A stretch of 64,000 nucleotides of DNA from assembly GCF_950023065.1 (NCBI RefSeq), contig NC_088679.1:3286001-3350000 (forward strand), written 5' to 3'. Positions 35,560 to 44,762 of the stretch are shown here, piece by piece (within the stretch, counting starts at the first letter, position 1; the number at the start of each line of letters is the position of its first letter). The position numbers and the translations under genes were made by a program. The notes under the pieces were generated by a model. The model saw nothing but the letters and a program-made list of their open reading frames with translations. It had not been told where the DNA came from and ran no database searches. The stretch is from Planococcus citri. Taxonomy: Eukaryota; Arthropoda; Insecta; Hemiptera; Pseudococcidae.

Positions 35560-36165
35560 ATTTTGATTCATGGGTCAGCCGAAATCGCAGATTTTGCGTT
35601 TCAATATATGTATAGGACCTGCACGAAATTTTTTAAACCGTACAAAAGTAGCTCGAAAGATCAGGCAAAAATTTATCACGTGTCAAAATTTCAAGTGCTA
35701 AAGTGCCTTTTTCGATTTTTGGCGAATATTTGAAAATCAAATTTAGGCCAAAAATGAGGGAAAAATCAAAATTTTACCAGATCGACCAAGAAAGCTGAAA
35801 TTTGGGATATACCCTATTTTGGACATGCGAAATCGATTGTAAACTGTTTCAAACCGTTTTGAGCAGTTCTGGAGCCTCCAGCAGATTTCTGAAACTGGAA
35901 ATTGCCACAAAATTTCATCAAATGGAGTTGGAAATCCGACATTTATTCTGCAAACTAATTTCAATACGCTAGGAAGTCGACTGCAGGTGGATTTCAAGTC
36001 GTTTTGGAGCCTCCAGCAACTTTTTGAAAATTATTGGAGCCTTCAGTGGATTTTTGAAAATTGAAATTTCCCAAAATTTCAACAAATGGAGATTAAAAAC
36101 AGAAATTCATTCTGCTAACTAATTTCAATAAGCTACGAAGTCGACTTCTGGTAGATTTCAAGTCG
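35560..36165. mobile_element. Large foldback family, copy E (fragment, one arm)
   Basis: Starts inside the body at gaggccattttgattcatgg and proceeds through the usual subrepeats (gttctggagcctccagcag, gtcgactgcaggtgg). The terminal block is missing on the left and no inverted partner arm follows. It runs directly into the GCTCCTGGCGCAG module. Confidence 0.72.
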
Positions 36166-36169
36166 TTTC

Positions 36170-36665
36170 GAAGCTTCCAGCAGATTTTTCCTTGCTCAAA
36201 ATTTCCATAAAACTTCACCGAACACATTTGGAAATCCAAAATTCACTCTGCACTCCAATTTCAACGCGCTAATGAGCTCGATTTTTTTGCTCCTGGCGCA
36301 GAACCCGCCTACTGCTGTGGGCAAAAATTCTCGTCGCAATTTTCCAGACGTACATAAAGAAAGAGTAAACATCCATTTTATGATACCTTTTTAGCAACGC
36401 ATCTAGTCACTATGCACGAGTGAAAATAGTTTCGTCTAAAGGTGAAGGGGAGGGGGTGGCAAAAAGATTTCAACCTCGAAATTATGCATTGAAGATTATT
36501 TTTTCAAGTATAGTTTAGAGAAAATGAACGATCCTTTTCCTTTCCTCCTCGTTCCAAGGCATTAAGAGTTGATTCTGCTCCTGGCGCAGAAACCGCCCAT
36601 TGCTCTGGGCAAAAATTCTCATCGAAATTCTTCAAACATGACAAGTTTTTTTTCAGAAATTTCAG
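36170..36665 (+). repeat. GCTCCTGGCGCAG module, copy 1 (double)
   Basis: gctcctggcgcagaacccgc at 36289 is followed about 290 bp later by gctcctggcgcagaaaccgc (36578), each leading to gggcaaaaattctc. The same two-copy layout occurs at 51100-51560. A single reverse copy forms the centre of foldback copy B, which shows the module belongs to that family as an internal variant. Confidence 0.7.
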
Positions 36666-37729
36666 TTTAAAACAAGAACACGTAGGCATGTTTTTATAGA
36701 TGACTTTTCTCCAATTCTAGCTAAAAAACGAGACTTTTTCAAATTTCTGATAAATATCATAACTTCTTTGAAATCCTGAAAAAAACAGAACTTTTTTGAA
36801 TTACTGACAAAAACGGCCGTTACTTTTTTAAACTTCTGGCAAAAAAATCAAGACTTTTAGATTCTTTCGCTTATAAAGCAAGATTTTCTCGGATTTATGA
36901 CAAAAATTGGGATTTAAAAAAATTTTTCTCTCAACTAGAATCAGTAAAAAAAATTTCTGACTATTTTTTATGAGGAACTTTTCGTACGCGAGCACCTAAT
37001 GATCACTTATTCCCTCATCAAAAATGAACAATCTAATCTATTTCGCGTCACCTCCAAAATATTACGCGAATCTAACCTGCTTATCTAGGCCAAGTTTCAC
37101 TATATTTTTTTAATATAGTATTTTCGTAGTCGGCATAGTAATTTCTCAAACAGCCCGGAGCTTTAATTGGACTTGGAAGTACAGCGCGACGTGGCTGCGA
37201 AAATAAAACTAAATAAAACTGCGCTCGCGAGTCGACGAAATGAGAAGCCGAGAAAACTCTTTTAAGCGCATTATAATGTTCGTGTTTGCCTTTAAAATCC
37301 AATCTACTGCAGTACCTTACCCACTGTATATACAATATAAGATGACGATGATAGAGAAGAGAAAAAAATAAGACAAGAAGTAAAAGCCGAAACACCCCGG
37401 CACGAAAATATCGTTTTCATTATACATGCTACGAAAGTATAAGTTTTCCGCCCTCCGTGCATGCTACGAAAATGCTCTATGTTTACCCGGCCCGAAAATG
37501 AACATCTTTTAACTTTTAAAGCGCTCTGGAGGCGGAAAAAAGCATTTTACGGAAATATAAAGTCGAGGAAAATTGTAGAGAATTAAATTTCCAATCGACA
37601 TAATGTCTTTAGTTTTTTTCTATGAGGCTTAGTATTCGATATATTTACCATGCAAAAAAGGGGTCATACTCATCACTTCAACCAAAAACGGGCGTAAAAC
37701 TTATTTTCGTAGCATGAATAATGAAAAAT
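36666..37729. other. SCYL2 intron a-b, stretch before the 37.7-kb hairpin
   Basis: No exon seen. Words such as gcatgctacgaaaatgctc (37462) repeat at 37425 and in reverse at 37707, giving a loose inverted relationship around 37425-37720. Confidence 0.5.
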
Positions 37730-37858
37730 ATGTTACAATGCAAGAAGCGACGTGAAGAATGTTTGGTCTCGTGCTTTAACTCCCCTCGCCTTCGGCTCGG
37801 CGAGTCAAATTGCACTTGACCAAACATACTTCACTTTCGCTCCTTGTATTGTAATATA
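37730..37858. repeat. Compact hairpin element, ~129 bp
   Basis: tgttacaatgcaagaagcga at the left pairs with tcgctccttgtattgtaata at the right; inward of these, gtttggtc pairs with gaccaaac. The loop has cctcgccttcggctcggcga, itself self-complementary. The structure is MITE-like or could fold as RNA. No promoter elements were identified. Confidence 0.7.
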
Positions 37859-39510
37859 CTATTGCGTATAAAAATGAACAACCAGACGACGACTCTTCAC
37901 CTTGTTGCGTATACAATTTGAAATTTAATTCGATGACGACGACGACGACAACGAAGAAGAATTTTCATCAATGATGCAGCTCCTCTTCTCTTACTCCTAC
38001 TCTCACTAATGTCCGTATAATCTCTCTCTTAAATAACAATAGCAAACTCTCTCGCGTACCTCTCGTCAATTCGTCGACTAAAAAATCACCTACAATGTAT
38101 CAAGAGCTGTCTCTCTTCCTCGTATTATTGCTGTTTTGAAAGATATGAAGGCGAGAAGGAGCTAGTGAAAAAAAAACAAGAAATAATGAAAAAGAATTCG
38201 AAGATTTGTAGATACCTACGAAAGAAGGAAAAAAAATTCAACGCGTTGGATGGATGTACACTCGCGTATCTGTATGCTCGTATTTTGGTACTCAGACACG
38301 ATTTCGAGTATCATCGTCGTTTTAGAATGCGTGTTAATGGTACGCGAAAAGGCCTATAATTATCATAAACGACAAAGGTTACTCACTACTCAAGCCGGAT
38401 TAAATGTACCGTGAATGTATATAGGGCTCTAACTGTAGCCCCCATTATTTAGTCGTCAAATGTCACGTTAATCATTCGACACGATTCGATTCGCCCTTTT
38501 ATTCTCTAGAATACCTACGTAGAAAAGCTCGTAAGAAAAAATAAATAAATAAAACGTACCTACCTACGAAAAGGATACCAAACAGTGCCGAATTTTCGCA
38601 AATTGTAGGTACCTATCGATGAGTCTAACATTGTTAGAAATTTGAGAATTTTTTTTTTTTGACTTAAAATGTGACTTATTTTTGTTTTCCATCGAGGGGG
38701 GGGGGGAGGATCATGCAAGAACCGTTTTTCGCCACAAAATTGAATCAATAGATATTATTATGAAACTTATAGTCTGTATCAAAGTCCATTACTTAGTTCA
38801 TTTCAAACTAGGTTTAAAAAAAAAGATAAGTAAGTACCTATTAACGAAATAATAAATAATGATCTTTATATGTACGCGGTCTCAGTTACCTACAACGCGC
38901 TTAATTTTATTCGTACCTAAACGAGAACATCGTTAGACAAAAGTTAATCAAAATATTTCACCAAATTCGAGTACCAGTATACAAATGTCCGGTCTGTCAA
39001 AACAACAAAACCGCATTGGCTATTGTTGATGTAACCTCGTTTAGCCCTTTTCAGTGGAAACTGGAAAACGATGAGCCTTCAGGCAATTTTCAAGTGAGTC
39101 GTTTATAGCAGGGGTAGCTGTATCTAGTGAGCATTATTCGCGAAAACCCTCGAAAGTCATTTTTCACCTACTCGTGCATAATAAATCGTTATAAGTATTG
39201 CGGCCAAATCGTTCAGAGGGCTTGCTTAAAATTTTACGTATTGAGAAAACCGTTAGGAATGTCCTGAAACTTCTGACAATTACGTCGAAAAGGATTGAAA
39301 TATTGTTAAAATTACCTAACTTGTTGGAAAAATTGATGTTATTTTACGAAAATTATTCACAATATGGGGCAAAAGTTGAACTGCTTGTTCACATTTATCA
39401 TAAATCTTTTAAAACTCGTAAAATTGACTCGATGTTTTGATCGTTCGAAAATTCAACCTGACGAGAGGTTTTTTGAGTCAAGCTGGTACCTTCCAATTTG
39501 AACGAAACTG
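37859..39510. other. SCYL2 intron a-b, stretch before the BEL/Pao composite
   Basis: No gene recognised. Includes (GAC)n at 37932-37948 and a G tract at 38696-38706. Confidence 0.5.
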
Positions 39511-39639
39511 TATAGATACTATTTGCCCTCTCTATCGTTTTAGTTACCATATCTCCTCATATATGTACATTTTTACCTGTTCTTGTATCAGTCCACTTTT
39601 AACCGAATATGTATCTTAACGTGCAAAACAAGCAAGTAT
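39511..39639 (+). repeat. Direct repeat flanking the retroelement composite, copy 1
   Basis: About 129 bp starting tatagatactatttgccctc and ending acaagcaagtat, repeated in the same orientation at 41605-41733 with about ten differences. It immediately precedes BEL/Pao integrase sequence rather than a primer-binding site, so it does not behave as an ordinary 5' LTR. Confidence 0.8.
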
Positions 39640-40360
39640 TTGAATGATTCCGAAATCACTGAGGTACACCTGGGATAATGTACTCCGATAATGTGACAAA
39701 TTTCGTTGGTGTGAAAAACAACCTTGAGATAATTATTCCCAAACTCGTCATTGAATGGAAATTTATTTCCCCTAGAACGCCACACCAAGGTGGAGTGTGG
39801 GAAGCTGCCATCAAAGCTGGAAAGAAACATCTACTAGCTGAGACAAAAGGAGCTGTTCAAACCGAAGAAGAATTTAGAACAGTTCTCACCACCCTTGAGG
39901 CCATCCTCAACTCCCAACCTTTATACTCCTCTAGCAATTTGACTGATGTTGAGGAAATCGATGTCCTCACACCATCTCATTTCCTAATTGGCTCAAGCTT
40001 GCTTGAAAAAGACGTTCCTAGCCCTTTTGACATTACATCGGGTGAAAGATTGATGCTTTAATGTCAGATTATCGAGACTTTCTGGTATAATCTGAAATCG
40101 AGTCATCTTGCCAAACTTCAGACTCACTCAAAATGGAAAAAATCCGAGCCTGATCGGTGATATTGTCATCTTGAAAGAGAATTCATCGCCATGTTCATAG
40201 CCACTTGGAAGAATCGTCAATGGCAAACCAGATGCCAAAGGTCACTTACTTATGAAAAGTCAGTGTGAAAGCCAAAGGATCAATTTTCCAACCAGGTGTC
40301 CAGCAAGAACTGGTAAAGCTTCCAGTTGAATCGAATATTTTTGGAGAATAACCTTCGAAT
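39640..40360 (+). pseudogene. BEL/Pao integrase C-terminal fragment
   Basis: The frame 39678-40061 encodes SDNVTNFVGV (second catalytic Asp), WKFISPRTPHQGGVWEAAIK (catalytic Glu region), LEAILNSQPLY and LTPSHFLIGSSL, all diagnostic of BEL/Pao integrase. Past the stop, other frames continue with a GDIV-like LSS and VQQELVKLPVES near 40300-40335, the expected end of the polyprotein. The first catalytic Asp, RT, protease and gag are absent. Decayed fragment. Confidence 0.9.
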
Positions 40361-40554
40361 GGTCGCAAAATTGTTTTGAATGTAAATTTTGAATAATATA
40401 AATAATTGTTTTTTCCCTCAATGTAAAATATTGAATTTTATTCACTCCTTAATTGTAAAATTTTTGTTTTTATTACCCGCTCAATGTAAATAATCTTGCG
40501 TATTTGTATATTTTTTCTCGATGTAAATAGCTTAGTTTAATTACTACTCGATGT

Positions 40555-41580
40555 AAGTGAGCGCTAACATCAGGATTGGAACTGAGTACTCGGAGAATGG
40601 ATGTGGAATAAAGAGAGGTGTGAGGCAAGGATGCCCCCTCTCACCCAGGTTGTTCAACGTGTAAGCAGAAGAAATCACGAGGGAAGCTCGAATCAAACAA
40701 ATGGGCTTCAAGATCAATGTCAAGAGAATAAATGAAATTAGCTATGCAGATGACAAAGTGATCATTGCTGGGACAGAAGCGCAGATGCAGAAGATGATCG
40801 ACCAAATCAACAGCGCAGGATTGAAATATGGAATGAAAATAAACGCAGGCAAGACCAAGGTGATGAGATTTACAAAAGGAGAGGATAAAGAGGTCAAAAT
40901 CAACATTGGACCACAAGAAATTGAAAATGTAAAGCAATTCAGATACCTTGGAGCGCTGATAAACAACAATGGTAGAGATCATAAAGAAATTAAATCATGG
41001 ATTGGAATGGCAAAGACCGCTTTCAACAACCTTGCCAATGTGTTGGGGAATCGAAGGATGAGTATAGATCAGAGAATAGATCAGAGAAAAAGAATTATGC
41101 GATGCTACGTATGGACTGTTCTGAAGTTTTCCTGCGAAACATGGACCATGAGTGCAGAATGCGAGAAGAACGTATCCGCTTTTGAGATTTGGTGCTATTG
41201 AAGGCTACTACGGATCTCATGGAAGGACTTCATTACCAACAAGGAAGTATTAGCAAGAATTGGAGAGGAGCGGAAAGTCGTAGTTGAAGATATCAAAAAC
41301 AGAAAGCTAAAGTATTTAGCTCATAAAATATGAGAAAACGGTATTTTCATGCTAGCGATACAGGGGAAAATCCAAGGAAGATCGACGAGAGGGAGGAAAC
41401 GATCGGAACTGTTAACAACAAACTCACGTGCCAACTCTCCCTGTTAGACCCTGAAAGAAACGATCAGATACGCTAGATACCAGCTAATATTGATGGACAT
41501 ATAACGCTATCTCCTGTAAAGGAACGCGACTACAACTAGGACAACGACAACGAAGTTATATTTATTTTATTCCTTAAGAC
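40555..41580 (+). pseudogene. Non-LTR reverse transcriptase 3' fragment
   Basis: Starts within RT at RGVRQGCPLSPRLFN, then continues YADDKVIIAG (catalytic Asp pair), INAGKTKVMRF, FRYLGALI, WTMSAECEKNVSAFEIWCY, LRISWKDFITNKEVL. The set is typical of endonuclease-RT elements with a YADD box. A stop replaces the residue before AEEI, and another follows IWCY, so it is dead. It abuts the BEL/Pao fragment at its 5' side and the second direct repeat at its 3' side. Confidence 0.88.
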
Positions 41581-41604
41581 CCTCAGTCTTCCTGGAGGAG
41601 CTTT

Positions 41605-41733
41605 GTATAGATACTATTTGCACTCTCTATCATTTTAGTTACCATATCTTCTCGTATGTACATTTTTACCTGTTCTTGTATCAGTCCACTTTTAACCGAA
41701 TTATGTATCTTAACGTGTAAAACAAGCAAGTAT
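41605..41733 (+). repeat. Direct repeat flanking the retroelement composite, copy 2
   Basis: Same sequence as 39511-39639 with small changes (cactctctatcattttag instead of cctctctatcgttttag). The pair brackets about 2 kb made of two unrelated retroelement fragments. Confidence 0.8.
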
Positions 41734-42629
41734 GCTTGTATGAGTTTTTTACTTCTCTTTATGCGGTATTCTCGCAAAACAGAAATCAAGTTTGACCAAA
41801 AGGGAATGTCTTAAGAAAAGCGCAACAAAATTTCAGGAAATTTATTATTGAATTTTTGAAAATTTTAAAAATTGGTTGCAAGAGTGTTTTTTGAACTCTT
41901 TTACAAATACATTTTCTCGAAGTGAAAAAATGTAAATAATATTCCTTTCAATTCAATTCCACATCGACAAATTTTAGACTTACAGAATAAAATACTCTTT
42001 TGATCGATATCTTCAGCCAAAACGTGATAATAACAGCATTTTTATCAAACCCGTGTAAAAAATAAGACGCTCGAGCCAAACCACCATAACTTTAAAATCG
42101 AGACGTTTTATCACATAAAATTGATACACTTTGGCTCAATTTTGGCAAAGACGCCCAATCAGGCTTATATAAGATGAAAAATTATTCCATCCTTCGCAAA
42201 CCACCTACCACACAACACAAATTTACAGAAGACACACCATAATTTTCATCCTTCTTAGTTCTTCCCTTATACATATTTTTAGGTAAAAAATTTCCACTCA
42301 TTAACCCTTAATTTCTCAATCAAGATGATATTTTTATAGGCGTATAAAACGCACTCGATAAAAAAGTATACCTTTATTAGATGAAAAACTTGACGAAAGT
42401 TTGCCGCCTGAAGCGCGTTTTCGATTTGAAAATTTAATTAATTTGTCGGCTCGCTACTCTACATTTCAAATTTAAACCTTAATCCGTCAAATTCAACTCG
42501 ACTCGACTCGACCGACCTTTTTCCAGCCATCTAGCCGCTGAAAAAAGGTACACTTGACTTTCCTTTTATCGTTCGATTGACTTACCATCAGTAGGGTAAC
42601 GTACGAGAAAGAAAATAGGGAAAAAATCA
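41734..42629. other. SCYL2 intron a-b, part next to exon a
   Basis: No transposon end or exon recognised. tcgactcgactcgaccgac at 42499 is a short CGACT run. Confidence 0.55.
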
Positions 42630-42635
42630 ACTCAC

Positions 42636-42781
42636 CATGTCTAATTGCTTTTGATAGCTTGAATTACTATGATTAGCTTGTAAAATGGGTCGGCCTTTGT
42701 TAAATATTGTAAATATTAACAATCCTAATGAAAACATATCGCTGTATGTTCCGCAGTATCCGTTCATTTGCACCTCTGGCG
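42636..42781 (-). CDS. SCYL2: SCYL2 exon a: APE motif and kinase-like subdomains VIII-IX
   Basis: This 146-nt exon starts with two bases of a split codon (inferred Ala of the APE motif) and ends in phase 0. The acceptor reads TTTCAG and the donor GTGAGT (42630-42635). After Pro-Glu it encodes GYCGTYSDMFSLGLLIF, matching the SDM-SLG helix of SCYL2 (kinase subdomain IX), then FNKGRPIL, a family hallmark, and ends QKQLDM. This is the most 5' exon recognised; more than 21 kb of sequence upstream in the window shows no clear preceding exon. Identity is well supported by both the family match and the in-phase junction to the next exon. Confidence 0.9.
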
Positions 42782-42783
42782 CT

Positions 42784-43619
42784 GAAACATATAAAAACGA
42801 TACGTATAAAAGCGTTACGTTATGTACGTTAAAATTTAACTCATTGTACACATACACAACAATATGAATTCTATGCAAGTAAACATACTACATACAATAT
42901 AAATACGTAAAACTACCTATCCATCTATCTATGTACTATACGAGTAGTTATTGCTCAAATATAATATAGTATAGGTGCTATGCTTGGTTTGGTATAGATC
43001 GTATATTAGGTATAAAAACGTTATAGGCAGCTAGGTGCTTGGTATAGTATAAGTACTCGTACGTATATATAGGCAGGTACTAAAAAGATTGGAAATTTTC
43101 GCAGCCATCGTAATAAGTATACGTCTAAAACCAAAATACGACAACAACTTTTACATTGTATAAAATTACTCCATTAAAATAATGTCAGTCTTGTTGCCAA
43201 CTGACACGTGAACAATGCCACTTCGTAAATGAAACAACCGCTTTCAAGACCATTTGTGTACTTATAAACTTGCCAGCCACAACAACTAATTTCATTCTGG
43301 TGCATGTGTTCATGTACCTATCTACCAGTACCTATACCTTACCTACCTAACCTACTCAGCAATCTGCCAACTGAATTTATGCATCGAGTTACAGTCAATG
43401 TGTCTGTACAACCTGCTTCGAAATTTTTACCGTTTGTATCATTTATTATGATATAGAAAGCAATTTTGTAGCATCGGAGGCTTAGTCCGAGCATATAGAA
43501 AGGGAATGGGGAGGGGGTTGATATTTGGAGAAAGGTGTGACTTTTTTCAATTTTCTATTTTGATACACCCATAGGTGGTAGGTTAGAAAACACTCACGCA
43601 TTTAGCGTAAGAAGACCGA
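42784..43619. other. Sequence upstream of SCYL2 exon a
   Basis: Presumed intron. Dense in gtatagt, tacctatc and tacgagta words (42930-43080) but no exon fits the required phase. Confidence 0.5.
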
Positions 43620-44690
43620 CTTTTCTTCAAATAAAAATCTTTTGCGAACGAATTGATTCACTTTTTTTGAAACATTTGAACGACAATTGATCTGAAACAA
43701 TTGAATCGAATCATTTATGAACGATTGGCGATTAAATAAATTGATTGATTTCGTTTGGTGAATCATTCGCAAACAAATCAATTAATTTACGAGTGATTCG
43801 ATTTTTGTGAAACTCTTGCATAGGAATTGATCTGTTTTCAAGCGAAGTGAATCGAATAGAATCGAATCATTCACAACCGATTGGCGATTAAACAAACTGA
43901 TTGATTTCTAGATGAATCATTCGCGAACGAGTTGATGAATACTTACCGAATCATTCGAGAACAAATTGATTCGCATTAGTGACTCGTTCGCGAACGAATC
44001 GATTCATTTACGCAATTTTTAATCAATCATTCGCGAACTAATTGATTTGTATAAGCGAATCGTTCACGAACGAATTGATTCATTTGCTCAATTTTTGTGA
44101 ATCATTCACAAACAAATTGGTTCATCGAAATATTTTTTGTGAATCATTCGTGAACAAATTGGTTGATGTAAGTGACTCGTTCGCAAACGAATCGATTCGC
44201 GTAAGTGACTCGTTCGTGAACGAATCGATTCATTCACTCAATGTTTGATAAATCTTTCGCAAACGAATCGATTCGTATAAGTGACTCGTTCACGAACGAA
44301 TCTATTCATTTAATCAATTTTTGGTGAATCATTCACAAACGAATTGAATAATTTTTTATGAATTATTCGCGAACAAAATGGTTTTTATTAGGGACTCGTT
44401 CGCGAACGAATGGATTCATTTACTCAATTTTTGATGAATCATTCACGAACGAATTGAATTATTTTTTTGTGAATCATTCGCGAACGAATCGATTCATTTG
44501 CTCAATTTTTGGTGAATCATTCACGAACGAATTGAATAATTTTTTGTGAATCATTCGCAAACAAAATGGTTTTTATAAATGACTCGTTCGCGAACAAATC
44601 GATTCATTTGCTCAATTTTTTGTGAATCATTCACGAACGAATTAAATAATTTTCAGTGAATCATTCACAAATAAAATGGTTCATATAAGT
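43620..44690. repeat. Satellite-like array with TTCGCGAA palindromes
   Basis: About 1.07 kb of repeats built on gtgaatcattcgcgaacgaa and tgactcgttcgcgaacgaat. Cores alternate between those two types roughly every 40-60 bp, and a higher-order unit near 100 bp joins gattcatttactcaattttt to gaattgaataattttttgtg. The core CGTTCGCGAACG is a perfect 12-bp palindrome. Plus-strand open frames across it are repetitive and not genes. Confidence 0.92.
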
Positions 44691-44693
44691 GAT

Positions 44694-44762
44694 AGCTACA
44701 ACTTTGGAAACAGTCCGTTCTAATCAATAGTTGAGTTTCAAACAAATTCCAAAGTTGTAGCT
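44694..44762. repeat. Short perfect hairpin after the satellite
   Basis: agctacaactttggaa (44694-44709) pairs with ttccaaagttgtagct (44748-44763 approximately), with a 38-bp loop. It starts at the array's last unit. Confidence 0.75.

Larger units (their letters stand above)
479..42781 (-). other. SCYL2: SCYL2-like gene, partial locus (8 exons)
   Basis: Eight minus-strand exons form one continuous open frame of 1,299 nt (about 433 codons). SCYL2 (CVAK104) family proteins carry an N-terminal kinase-like domain followed by HEAT-like repeats and a variable tail; in vertebrates they bind clathrin and AP-2 and act on coated vesicles of the endosome and trans-Golgi. The translated segments align in order with that family from the APE motif into the tail. 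Intron lengths run from 93 bp to 16.8 kb, and most of the extra length is transposon. Exon phases agree at all seven junctions, which random ORFs would not give. The N-lobe, the catalytic-loop region and the C-terminus are not in the recognised exons. The gene looks functional: no stops or frameshifts were seen. Confidence 0.9.

Noticed and set aside
39511..41733. Direct repeats as LTRs of a BEL/Pao element
   Set aside because: Integrase sequence begins about 40 bp after the first copy with no primer-binding site, gag or RT between, and a non-LTR fragment lies before the second copy.
44042..44549. Repetitive plus-strand open frames with SFTNE-type repeats
   Set aside because: Translated satellite units; the period follows the DNA repeat and no flanking gene signals exist.
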